This document shows positions 10,240-19,152 of a stretch of DNA of 64,000 nucleotides, one piece after another (the stretch's first letter is position 1; the number at the start of each line of letters is the position of its first letter). The stretch lies in assembly GCA_958450365.1 (NCBI GenBank), contig CAUEEP010000887.1, positions 248,001-312,000 of the forward strand, in the 5' to 3' direction. Origin of the DNA: Mesorhabditis belari (lineage: Eukaryota; Nematoda; Chromadorea; Rhabditida; Rhabditidae). The notes below the pieces were generated by a model that was not told the DNA's origin, searched no databases, and saw only the letters and a program-made list of their open reading frames with translations. The position numbers and the translations under genes are program-made.

Positions 10240-11850
10240 ATGTTCTTTTGTTATTTGTTGATCATTTTCGCAATTATTCCCTCGATTTCCGTTTGTCTTT
10301 GCGCTCCATCGCCCGTCAACACCACGTTTTGTCAAGCCGATTGGGGTAAAGCATCAAAAGCAGTCGATTTTCTTCCAAAAACATTTCACAAACTCTCACT
10401 AGAACACATTTCAAACACATTTCACATTAGCTTAACCTAATTTCATCAAATATGAATCAAAATTTCATCAAATAAAGGATTGAGCCATCTCCAGTTCATA
10501 GCTGGCTCAATTCTCTGGTTTAACCCTAAGAAACCAGACCATTTTCGAATCCCATTGTAAATCCTGGAACTCACGACAACTTTCCGATAACTAACTTTTA
10601 CAAAATTCACAACTTCTGTCCTGGTCAAGTGGATAGCTGCCTAGTCTCTCGTGAGAGTGATCCCTGGTTCGACCCCGGGTGCGACCAGAGACTTTTGTTT
10701 TTTTCAAAAATTGAATTATTGAATTAAAGGCCTAAGCCTATGCCATTTTCTGGCTAAACTTTGCTTATCAATTTCATCAAGCCACACCCCAAAATAAAGG
10801 ATTGAGCCTTTTTCAGTTCATAGCTGGCTCAATTCTCTGATTTAACCCTAAAAAACCAGACGATTTTCAAATCCTATTGTAAATCCTGGAACTCACGACA
10901 ACTTTCCGATAACTAACTTTTACAAAATTCACAACTTCTGTCCTGGTCAAGTGGATAGCTGCCTAGTCGCTCGTGAGAGTGATCCCTGGTTCGACCCCGG
11001 GTGCGACCAGAGACTTTTGTTTTTTTCAAAAATTGAATTATTGAATTAAAGGCCTGGGCCTATGCCCTTTTCTGCTTATCAAATCTCTCTTTCTCCAGTT
11101 TCCCGCGTTTACGTCAACTCGACCGAGCTGCTCATCGAAAAGCACATCCGCCAATACACCGTCACTCATTTGGAAGTGTTCAAGGTTCCATTAAAACATT
11201 AAAATATCAAAATCTTAATCGAAAACCTTAGTATCCATCGAATGCCACCCGAGAGCTTTCCCCAGAAATCCGCACCGCTCCATTTGACTCCTTTTGTGGG
11301 GTGATGCTCGAGTTGGGCGGCGATAACGAATTTCTGCTATCCGGTTGGCGATTTTTGAAATCCCATTGTAAATCCTGGAACTCACGGCAACTTTCTGATA
11401 TTTAACTTTTGCAAAATTCACAACTTTTGTCCTGGTCAAGTGGATAGCTGCCTAGTCTCTCGTGAGAGTGATCCCTGGTTCGACCCCGGGTGCGACCAGA
11501 GACTTTTGTTTTTTTCAAAAATTGAATCCTTTTCAGGTAAAGAAAGCAATGGCACGTTGACAATGGAGATTTGCGATCAGGTTTTTGAAGAAAATCGAAA
11601 TTTGCATTTGATTTTTTTGATTTTAGATCGTTCCAAAACCGAAAAATGTCGAATTGAAATGGGAAAAGGTTTGAAAAAAAGAAAATTTTTCAATAAAATC
11701 GCTAAATTTAGACAAATTTCGACATTTTAGATCGATTTAAATCAGATTTTAAGTTAAAATTGAAATTTTTGAGAAAGTACCCAGTTAACTTCTTTTTTTT
11801 AGTACCCAGTTAACTTCACGGAAACGCTGGAGTCGATCGAGTGCGATTAA
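10240..11850 (+). CDS. Small TIMP-like (NTR-domain) secreted protein, copy 1
   Basis: Predicted secreted inhibitor of the TIMP/netrin-like fold. Six exons in phase: 10240-10345, 11099-11184, 11232-11343, 11537-11580, 11627-11668 and 11803-11850, giving 145 residues. A hydrophobic leader (MFFCYLLIIFAIIPSISVC) precedes Cys-Leu-Cys-Ala-Pro-Ser. The TIMP-type FCQADW then leads to V..VYV, HLEVFK, FCGVMLELGGDNEFLLSG and MEICDQ, and the protein ends near a final Cys (SIECD). It is shorter than vertebrate TIMPs (about 185-200), as are other nematode members. In TIMPs the N-terminal mature Cys chelates the metalloprotease zinc; here the exact cleavage site is not certain. Exon number and phases match the second gene at 14523, so the two are tandem duplicates. 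Introns 1 and 3 carry tRNA-headed repeats. Confidence 0.85.
10471..10770 (+). mobile_element. tRNA-headed SINE-like repeat, copy 1
   Basis: Roughly 290-base repeat starting AAAGGATTGAGCC. It contains a tRNA-like core at about 10620-10690 with A box TGGTCAAGTGGATAGCT and B box GGTTCGACCCC, then CGACCAGAGACTTTTG and a T-rich tail. The T arm pairs, but the acceptor stem does not, so it is not a working tRNA. It lies in intron 1 of the first TIMP-like gene. Confidence 0.75.
10793..11080 (+). mobile_element. tRNA-headed SINE-like repeat, copy 2
   Basis: A second near-identical copy in the same intron and orientation, with its tRNA-like core at about 10941-11012. It differs from copy 1 by scattered substitutions (for example CTAGTCGC for CTAGTCTC). 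Confidence 0.75.
11355..11530 (+). mobile_element. tRNA-headed SINE-like repeat, copy 3 (5'-shortened)
   Basis: Starts at CCCATTGTAAATCCTGG rather than at the 5' end seen in copies 1 and 2. Its tRNA-like core is at about 11431-11502. It fills most of intron 3 of the first TIMP-like gene, and the acceptor of exon 4 follows directly. Confidence 0.75.
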
Positions 11851-11932
11851 AATTAGAAAAACTGATTTCGATGATTAAAAACTGATTTCATTTGAATTTC
11901 TGTCGCTAATTTTAAATCTAATTTAAATTTTC

Positions 11933-12665
11933 TGCGCGACGTCGCATTCCCAATTGACGTCACCGCCATTTGGAGGCAGTCGATGGGAGCGCCGCGTTGT
12001 CGTTTCTTTTTCATTTTTCAAATCATTTGTTTTTTTTAATCATTTTTTTGCATCTTTTTTTTGAATCTTTTTTTTTTCAGATTAATTTAAATTATTGTTT
12101 TACGTGATAAATTTTGTTTTTCTCTTTGAAATAAGAAAAAAAAAACAATTTCTATTTGAAAGCCGAGTCGAGACGAAAAATGAGAGATGTGTGCTTTCCG
12201 TGGGGTAGGCTAGTTTCCGCAACTTTTTTTGCGCAACAGGGTCATTTGCGCAACTGGGTCGTTTGCGCAACTCACCATAACTTTCTTCTAAGTGGGCCAA
12301 TCTTTATGATTTTGATTTCATTTTGTTGCACTTATTGAGATCTACAAAATGAGACCACAAATCATAAAGATTGGTCCACTTAGAAGAAAGTTATGGTGAG
12401 TTGCGCAAATGATCCTGTTGCGGAAACTAGCCTACCCCCTTTCCGTCATTTCTGTGCGACGTCGCATTTCCAATTGACGTCAATTGACGTCACTCCAATC
12501 ATTTGGAGGTAGTCGATGGGAGCACCGCGTTGTCGTTTCTTTTTCATTTTTCAAATCATTTGTTTTTTTTTTAGATTAATTGAAATTATTGTTTTACGCG
12601 ATAAATTTTGTTTTTCTCTTTGAAATAAGAAAAAAAACATTTGAATTTCCATTTGAAAGCCGAGT
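11933..12665. repeat. 230-base direct duplication flanking an inverted-repeat element
   Basis: The segment 11933-12172 (GACGTCGCATTCCCAATTG, then CGATGGGAGC and CGCGTTGTCGTTTC, then GTGATAAATTTTGTTTTTC) recurs at 12452-12665. Between the copies lies a hairpin element at 12202-12439 whose ends are GGGGTAGGCTAGTTTCCGC and its reverse complement, and whose inner arms around TTGCGCAACTCACCATAAC are almost perfect. The duplicated part has several TGACGTCA-like palindromes. Confidence 0.85.
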
Positions 12666-12869
12666 GGAGAATCCGGAATTTCGCATAGCCTTTCGCAATG
12701 AAAGCCAAAGGTGATTGTTAGATCGTTTGCGGAGTTGAATGGAAACAACGAAAGCAAAGCACATTTCCTGGACCGTTACAAAACTCAGTAACCCAAATAT
12801 AAAGAGCCAGCTCTTCGATTAGAAACATCATATTGTTGCTAAAAAAATTTAGAATGGCTAAATAGGCTC

Positions 12870-13167
12870 TTCTAGGCTTCTAGGCTTCTAGGCTTCTAGG
12901 CTTGGCTTCTAGGCTTCTAGGCTTCTAGGCTTGGCTTCTAGGCTTGGCTTCTAGGCTTGGCTTCTAGGCTTCTAGGCTTGGCTTCTAGGCTTCTAGGCTT
13001 GGCTTCTAGGCTTGGCTTCTAGGCTTCTAGGCTTCTAGGCTTGGCTTCTAGGCTTGGCTTCTAGGCTTGGCTTCTAGGCTTGGCTTCTAGGCTTTTAGGC
13101 TTCTAGGCTTGGCTTCTAGGCTTCTAGGCTTCTAGGCTTCTAGGCTTCTAGGCTTCTATGCTTCTAG
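12870..13167. repeat. GGCTTCTA 9-mer / 14-mer tandem array
   Basis: Tandem copies of TTCTAGGC interspersed with TTGGCTTCTAGGC, about 30 units, between the two TIMP-like genes. Confidence 0.9.
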
Positions 13168-13876
13168 AAATAGACTCTTCTATTAGAATCTTTACTATGT
13201 ATAAAAGATAATCTATAAAACTCATTAATCTTTTTAAAAAAAACCGGATCAATCACCGAATTTTCGCGATGAGTCACTTCTTTTTTCTCTTCTTTTTTTC
13301 TCTTCTCTTTCCTCTTCTTTTTGTTTTGTCAATTTTCAGGTGTAATTCCTATTTCCCGAACTCAATCAACCGCTCGAAAATCCGACTTTTGTTGACTGAC
13401 TGACTAGAAAGGATGACAAATTTGTACTTCAATTGTACCTGAGAATCATATTTATCGAAAACAGATGACTTTTCTGCTTTTCTGTGCTTTTCTTGTGCAC
13501 TTAGCGACTGTTTATTCTTAAAAATTTCCCGATTACGACCTCGTAGCCGTTGGGGATCTGAAATCTTTTTCGGATTATCTTTTTCAAATTTTTATTTCTT
13601 TTCTCTATATTTTCTGATATTTTCTGATTAACCTTGAGAGAAAAAAAAAAGTGTTTTTTGTGCAATCAATCGATCACCTCCGTTTTCCCCATCTTTTTTC
13701 GCCTCTTTCCGCTTTTTTTTTTTCTTTTCTTTTATGATTTGTTTACAAAAATGATGGATTGCCGCAAAAAAAAATGGCTCAATTGACTTAAAAATCTAAT
13801 AAATAAATTTAATTTTTATAAAAATTCTAAAGAAAAATGTCGGTTTTACCCTAAAATCTCGAAATTTGAAAATTTT
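13168..13876. other. AT-rich intergenic DNA, nothing recognised
   Basis: Pyrimidine-rich and A-rich runs only. No coding exon, RNA gene or clear repeat seen. Confidence 0.5.
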
Positions 13877-14320
13877 TAGAAAAAGGAGAGACTTGCTTTT
13901 TTTGAACTAAAAACTTTACAGCATCGTCGCTTTGTCATTGATTTAGTCGAAACTTTCAAAATCCTCCGTTGTAAACAGATTAGCCCTTTGTTTATAGACT
14001 TTTTCAAATTTAAACCGCGGTCAGGGCCCAGAAGTGGCTCATTCCTTTTGCAAATTCCCTTTGCTTCCAATGCCTCTTTATCAAATTCATTTCCCGTTAG
14101 AGCCGCTAGATTATGGAACTTGCTCCCAAACGACATACGAGAAATTCAGTCGCTTTTCATATTCAAGAAACGTATCGATGCTTTAGATCTAGTGGCTCTT
14201 TGCCGTAAGTAATTGGCTTATTGATTTCAGTATGTATTGTATGATTAAGTATCACTGTGCATTTCTCTATCATTTCTTTCACTTTATCGGAATAAAGTAT
14301 TATTATTAAAAAAAAAAACT
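13877..14320 (+). mobile_element. 5'-truncated non-LTR retrotransposon (LINE), 3' end
   Basis: An open frame from about 13879 to a stop at about 14210 encodes the C-terminal tail typical of LINE ORF2 proteins. It begins ERLAFFELKTLQHRRFVIDL, passes through FKFKPRSG and has the diagnostic NSFPVRAARLWNLLPNDI, then a short basic end. A 3' UTR with AATAAA at 14291 and a terminal A-run near 14310-14320 follow. The reverse transcriptase and everything 5' are missing, so this is a dead 5'-truncated insertion. Confidence 0.8.
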
Positions 14321-14522
14321 TTCAAGTCAAGAAGACTTGATTGTTGGTTGATCGATTTGCTGCTTTTTCTCGTTATTCTTTGATCAACAAGACTTGCAAG
14401 TCTAACCTTTAGACTCACAGGTCAAGAAGACTTTTTTTCGTTTCAAATCTTTCGTTTCAAATCCTTCATTTTTCAATCAAAATTTCAATTTTTCAATTTT
14501 TATTGAATTTTTCAGTGAAATC

Positions 14523-17121
14523 ATGAAGTTTCTATTGGTTTTTTGTGCCTTTTTGAGCATCGCTTTTGCTTGTAAATGCCAAGATTTATCGGCGAAAGAC
14601 GCGTTTTGTCGAGCGACATGGGGCAAGTTTTTTTTTGTCGAAATTTTTTGACTTTTTGACTTTTTGACTTTTTGACTTTTTGACTTTTCTGAAAAACTGA
14701 AAATCAATTTTTCAATCAATTTCCGTAAACGAATAGATGAAATAGATGAAATAGACGATAAAATGTCTTCATTTTATGGTCTATTTCATAAGTAAATTTC
14801 TATTTCTCTTCCCGAATTCATCCATTCATCACATCCAATTCATTTAATCCACAATTCAATTTAATTTAATCAATTTAGCCCAGTGTTTAATCCAGTTTAG
14901 TCTTTTTTTTTTTTTTTTTGCAAACTTTTTTGCAGCTTTTGGTTCATTTTGTAAAAGAGAAATTTACGGTAATCGGTTAAGACGGTAAATAGGTATCAAA
15001 GAGGTATTATTGTAAATCGTAGTACCGTAAATACTGTAATAGTGCTGTAATAGTACTGTAATAGTATTGTAATAGTATTGTAATAGTACTGATCAACCCT
15101 CGTACAGAGGTATTAAATAGGTATTAAATAGCTGCTAAATAGTTGCCAAATAGGTATCAAATAGGTATCAAATAGTTATCAAGTAGGTATCAAGTAGCTA
15201 TCAAGTAGCTATCAAGTAGCTATCAAGTAGCTATCAAGTAGCTATCAAGTAGCTATCAAGTAGGTATCTAGTAGCTATCAAGTAGCTATCAAGTAGCTAT
15301 CAAGTAGCTATCAAGTAGGTATCAAGTAGCTATCAAGTAGGTATCAAATAGGTATCAAGTAGCTATCAAGTAGGTATCAAGTAGCTATCAAGTAGCTATC
15401 AAGTAGGTATCAAGTAGGTATCAAATCGTTACCAAATAGGTATCAAGTAGGTATTAAATAGTGACCAAATAGGTATGAAATAGTTGCCAAATCGTTACCA
15501 AATAGTCGATGCATTTTAGAAATGATCAAACAAAATTAAAGTATCAACTAAATTCGTAAATTGATTCCTTTTTCAATTTCTTTTTCAATTCCTTTTTCAA
15601 TTTCAGTTTCTCACCTTAAAGTAAAGCTTCGAATAACGAAACAACCGCTGCCCGAGGGATCAACCCGGAAAGGACTCAACAATTTGCGATACGGTGTCGA
15701 GCATTTGCAAGTGTTCAAAGTGAGCACAACATTTATTTGATTATTACGATTTAAAACAGAAAAACAAGACTGGAATCTAGAAGAACTGGATTTTGGCATC
15801 TTTAGCAAACTTTTCAGTGTGAATTTCAATTAGCAATGATGTCCTCTTGAGTCATTCTTTTAGAAACCCTCGAATCTCAGCACTTTACCCAACGAGATCT
15901 TCACTCCAAGTGAGCCGCCAGCTTGCGGATTGATCGTTGAGGCTGGACGGGAATACCTTTTAGCTGGTAAAATGTTTTTGATGTTGAATTTCGCAAAATC
16001 TTAGAAACTAGATAGAAAAGAGCAGTGTCTTTCTGTTCATTTGTCTGTTCTCAGCCGTTCTCAGCCGTTCTCAGCCATTCTCAGCCATTCTCAGCCGTAC
16101 TCCGCCGTCTTTTAACCAATAAACCTAAAACTTTGTTAGAAAACATTAGATTATATTGTAGTTGTACCATTTAAAATAAAAAACTAAAAACATGACAGCT
16201 CAGTATCACTAAGGGACTCGAACCCTGATCGTATGGCCTGCAGGGAACCGCCCTCCCGACCGCGCCACAGCTACACAAGCCCCCGGCCAGAAAAACCCGG
16301 CCTTAGACGAGACTTTTTGAAAAAAGCCTCTCCAGATCTGTTCGAGTTAGGTCAAAAGTCAAAAGTTCGCTATAACAGCGGGTTTTTTTGACTCTTTGCT
16401 TATGTCGAATGGCGCAGTCGGGAGCACGTTTCCCTGATGCCCGTACGTTCCGGGTTCGACCCCTCGTAGGTCATTTAAGTTCACTTTTTAGATTTTTGAT
16501 AAAAACCTATCAAGATCTGGTCAAATCAAGCTAAACGATGGCTAGAAACAGATCAAATCCAACTAGAACTAAGTGATTTCATTTCGTATTAGGCTTGGAT
16601 CAAGTCCACTCCAATTCTAGGCCATAGCCAGGCCAACCAGATTAAACTTGGGGTCATGATGCCTACTTTCTGAACATTCATAGTCCATTTTATACTAGAT
16701 TCAGCTCAGAATTGATTCCACTACGAAAAGAAAGCTCAAGTGCACTAGAATCTTTGTGTTTACCAAGCAAAGTACAACTGAAAAGTGTGAAAGCCTTTGT
16801 CGACGTTTGTTGTTTGTGAAAGCCTTTGTCGACGTTTGTTTTCAGGTTCCCTAAACGGTGACGCTTTGTACACAGTACTTTGTGGACAGGTTGGCTTTTG
16901 AAAAAGCTTCTTAAAATCTAAGATTTTCTTAAAGTCTAAGCTTCTTTAAAGCTTCTTAAAATCTAAGCTTTTCAGATTCTCCCCGATAATAAACTCGGCG
17001 AAACGATCGAGTCGAGACTTGAATGGAAAAATGTATGGAAATTTGTGTTTTTTTAAATCCAGATCATGAATTCCAGATTCCCAACGGCTACGAGAAAGTG
17101 TTACAAGGATTTCAATGCTGA
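14523..17121 (+). CDS. Small TIMP-like (NTR-domain) secreted protein, copy 2
   Basis: Second predicted secreted TIMP-fold inhibitor. Exons 14523-14622, 15607-15719, 15864-15966, 16846-16889, 16976-17032 and 17077-17121 are all in phase, giving 153 residues. The signal peptide MKFLLVFCAFLSIAFA ends directly before CKC, the mature N-terminal Cys-x-Cys that in TIMPs coordinates the target protease zinc. Then come AFCRATW, VSHLKVKLRI, EHLQVFK, CGLIVEAGREYLLAG, LYTVLCGQ, LEWKN and a C-terminal GFQC. Intron 1 must start with GC rather than GT (GGG|GCAAGT), since no other donor keeps the frame shared with the first gene. Reading through the last intron would stop after KFVFF. AATAAA lies at 17151. 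Confidence 0.88.
15108..15510. repeat. Roughly 11-12-mer array, TATCAAGTAGC
   Basis: About 33 units of GTATCAAGTAG / CTATCAAGTAG / GTATTAAATAG type in intron 1 of the second TIMP-like gene. Confidence 0.9.
16200..16280 (-). pseudogene. tRNA-like element
   Basis: On the minus strand, TGTGGCGCGGTCGGGAGG (A-box region) is followed by TTCCCTGCAGGCC and B box GGGTTCGAGTCCC. Only the central T arm pairs and the acceptor stem does not. It shares GGCGC.GTCGGGAG and TTCCCTG with the element at 16411. It lies in intron 3 of the second TIMP-like gene. Confidence 0.5.
16411..16482 (+). pseudogene. tRNA-like element
   Basis: A box TGGCGCAGTCGGGAGCACG, then TTTCCCTGATGCCCG and B box GGGTTCGACCCC, ending TAGGTCA. 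Several acceptor pairs are broken. It is related to the minus-strand element 130 bases upstream, so the two form an inverted pair. Confidence 0.5.
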
Positions 17122-17326
17122 AAAATTGAAAAAATGATCAGATTTGAATGAATAAAGATTAAATAAAGATTGAATAAAGATTGAATAATGATTAAATAAT
17201 GATTAAATAAAGATTAAACAAAGATTAAGCAACTATTGAACAACTTCTAAAGTAATTTAGCCAATTGAGAGGGTTTTTTTTTGATTGTATTGAGTGAAAG
17301 AATGAGGTAAATGAGGTAATGAGTAA

Positions 17327-17895
17327 CGACTACGCGATTGTACGCTTAAAACGTCGTCGTCGAGAATCTATTGTAAAAAAAGCATCTTCCTGGAACGCAG
17401 GCTATGTAATAATTTGTTTAAAACATAAAGTTCATTATCGTATCTTTAGAGCTACCGTATACCTCAATGCTGTCATTACCGTATAGGCCCTAACTTCGTA
17501 AATCAAAAATCTGATTTCAACAAGTTCAAGTGTGCCTTCCAGATAAGCTAAAGAGAAATCAACGGCTTTGATCGTCGCTCGAATCTTCCAGAAATTCGTT
17601 AGACTAGAAATCCGTTAGACGATTGTACGTTAAAACGCCGTCGTCGAGAATCCATTATAAAAAAGCATCTTCCTGGAACGCAGGCTATATAATAATTTGT
17701 TTAAAATATAACTTTCATTATCGTATCTTTAGAGCTACCCTATACCTCAAAGGTGCCATTACCGTATAGGCCCTAACTTCGTAAATCAAAAATCTGATTT
17801 CAACAAGTTCAAGTGTGCCTTCCAGATAAGCTAAAAAGAAATCAACGGCTTTGATAGTCGCTCGAGTCTTCCAGAAATTCGTTAGACTAGATTTT
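17327..17895 (+). repeat. Dimer of a roughly 285-base dispersed repeat (copies 1 and 2)
   Basis: Two head-to-tail copies beginning GATTGTACGCTTAAAACG and ending TTCGTTAGACTAGA, with TTCCTGGAACGCAGGCTAT and CATTACCGTATAGGCCC inside. The same dimer occurs at 19488-20057. No open frame or RNA fold is recognised. Confidence 0.9.
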
Positions 17896-18355
17896 TCCTA
17901 AAATACCTTACAAAAGATCTTCAAAGGTTACAAAAAATCTTTAAATTTTCGAATAAAGATTGAATAAAAAGTAATTAAGCAACTATTGAACAACTATTGA
18001 ACAACTATTTCTAAAGTAATTTAGTGGGTTGAGAAGGTTTTTTGGTTGTATTGAGTGAAAGAATGAGGATTTTATTGAGTGAAAGAAAGAGAGGAGGTCG
18101 AGTGGATCTCTTCTCGATCAAGTTCTCTTCTCTTTCTCTGCTGAGGATCTGGGTCAGTCTCATTTTCTTTCAATCTTCTTTTCACCATACTTTTCCTTTT
18201 CTTTTTCTATTTCTTCGAATTCTTGCGGATTTGAAGATTTTAACCCGGAAAACCATTTTTTCAGCAGTTTTCCAACAAAATCTCCGTTTTTGTAGCCTTC
18301 AAACCTTTAAAAATTCGATTAAAACTCTAGAAATTGAGCTTAAAAGCTTAATAAA

Positions 18356-18915
18356 TCGATCTAGTACTGTTTAAAGCTATCTAGTATTGTTTAACTCGAT
18401 CTAGTACTGTTTAAAGTTGTCTAGTACAGTTTTTTACAGTTTAAATCGATCTAGTACTGTTTTAAGGCTATCTAGTACTGCTTAAAGCTATCTAGTACAG
18501 TTTAAAGCTATCTAGTACAGTTTAAAGCTATCTAGTACTGTTTAAAGCTATCTAGTACAGTTTAAAGCTATCTAGTACAGTTTTTTACAGTTTAAATCGA
18601 TCTAGTACTGTTTTAAGGCTATCTAGTACTGTTTAAAGCTATCTAGTACTGTTTAACTCGATCTAGTACTGTTTAAAGCTATCTAGTACTGTTTAAATCT
18701 ATCTAGTACTGTTTAAAGCTATCTAGTACTGTTTTAAGGCTATCTAGTACTGCTTAAAGCTATCTAGTACTGTTTAAAGCTGTCTAGTACTGTTTAAAGT
18801 TGTCTAGTACAGTTTTTTACAGTTTAAATCGATCTAGTACTGTTTTAAGGCTATCTAGTACTGTTTAAAGCTGTCTAGTACTGTGTTAAATCGATCTAGC
18901 ACTGTTTAAATCAAT
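18356..18915. repeat. Roughly 20-mer array, CTAGTACTGTTTAAAGCTAT
   Basis: About 28 units with variants (GCTAT / CGAT / GTTGT and an inserted TTTTTACAG). It lies upstream of the acyl-CoA synthetase gene. Confidence 0.9.
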
Positions 18916-19139
18916 ATCTATCACCTCTTTTTTTCCGAAAATCAATACGATCATTTTTTTTGCTTTTCTCCTTACATTAGAGATTGTCGTTTTGCTGTGA
19001 AATGCTTCGTTTTGTTTTTTTAACAATTTTCAAATTCACAATCAATGAAATAGACATTTTTCTGTGTTTATTTTCAATCTTTTACTTCAATTTTGTTAAT
19101 TTTTCAATTCAAATTACTTATAAAAGCTTTAAAAATTGC

Positions 19140-19152
19140 TTTTTTTCAGATG
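19140..19152 (+). promoter_or_regulatory. Probable spliced-leader acceptor at the acyl-CoA synthetase start
   Basis: CTTTTTTTCAG immediately precedes ATG (19150). The same layout is seen at 35113 and 44660. An acceptor abutting the start codon is typical of nematode SL trans-splicing; cis-splicing from a distant 5' exon remains possible. Confidence 0.55.

Noticed and set aside
13876..14136. A minus-strand 86-codon gene
   Set aside because: It is the antisense shadow of the LINE C-terminal coding region.
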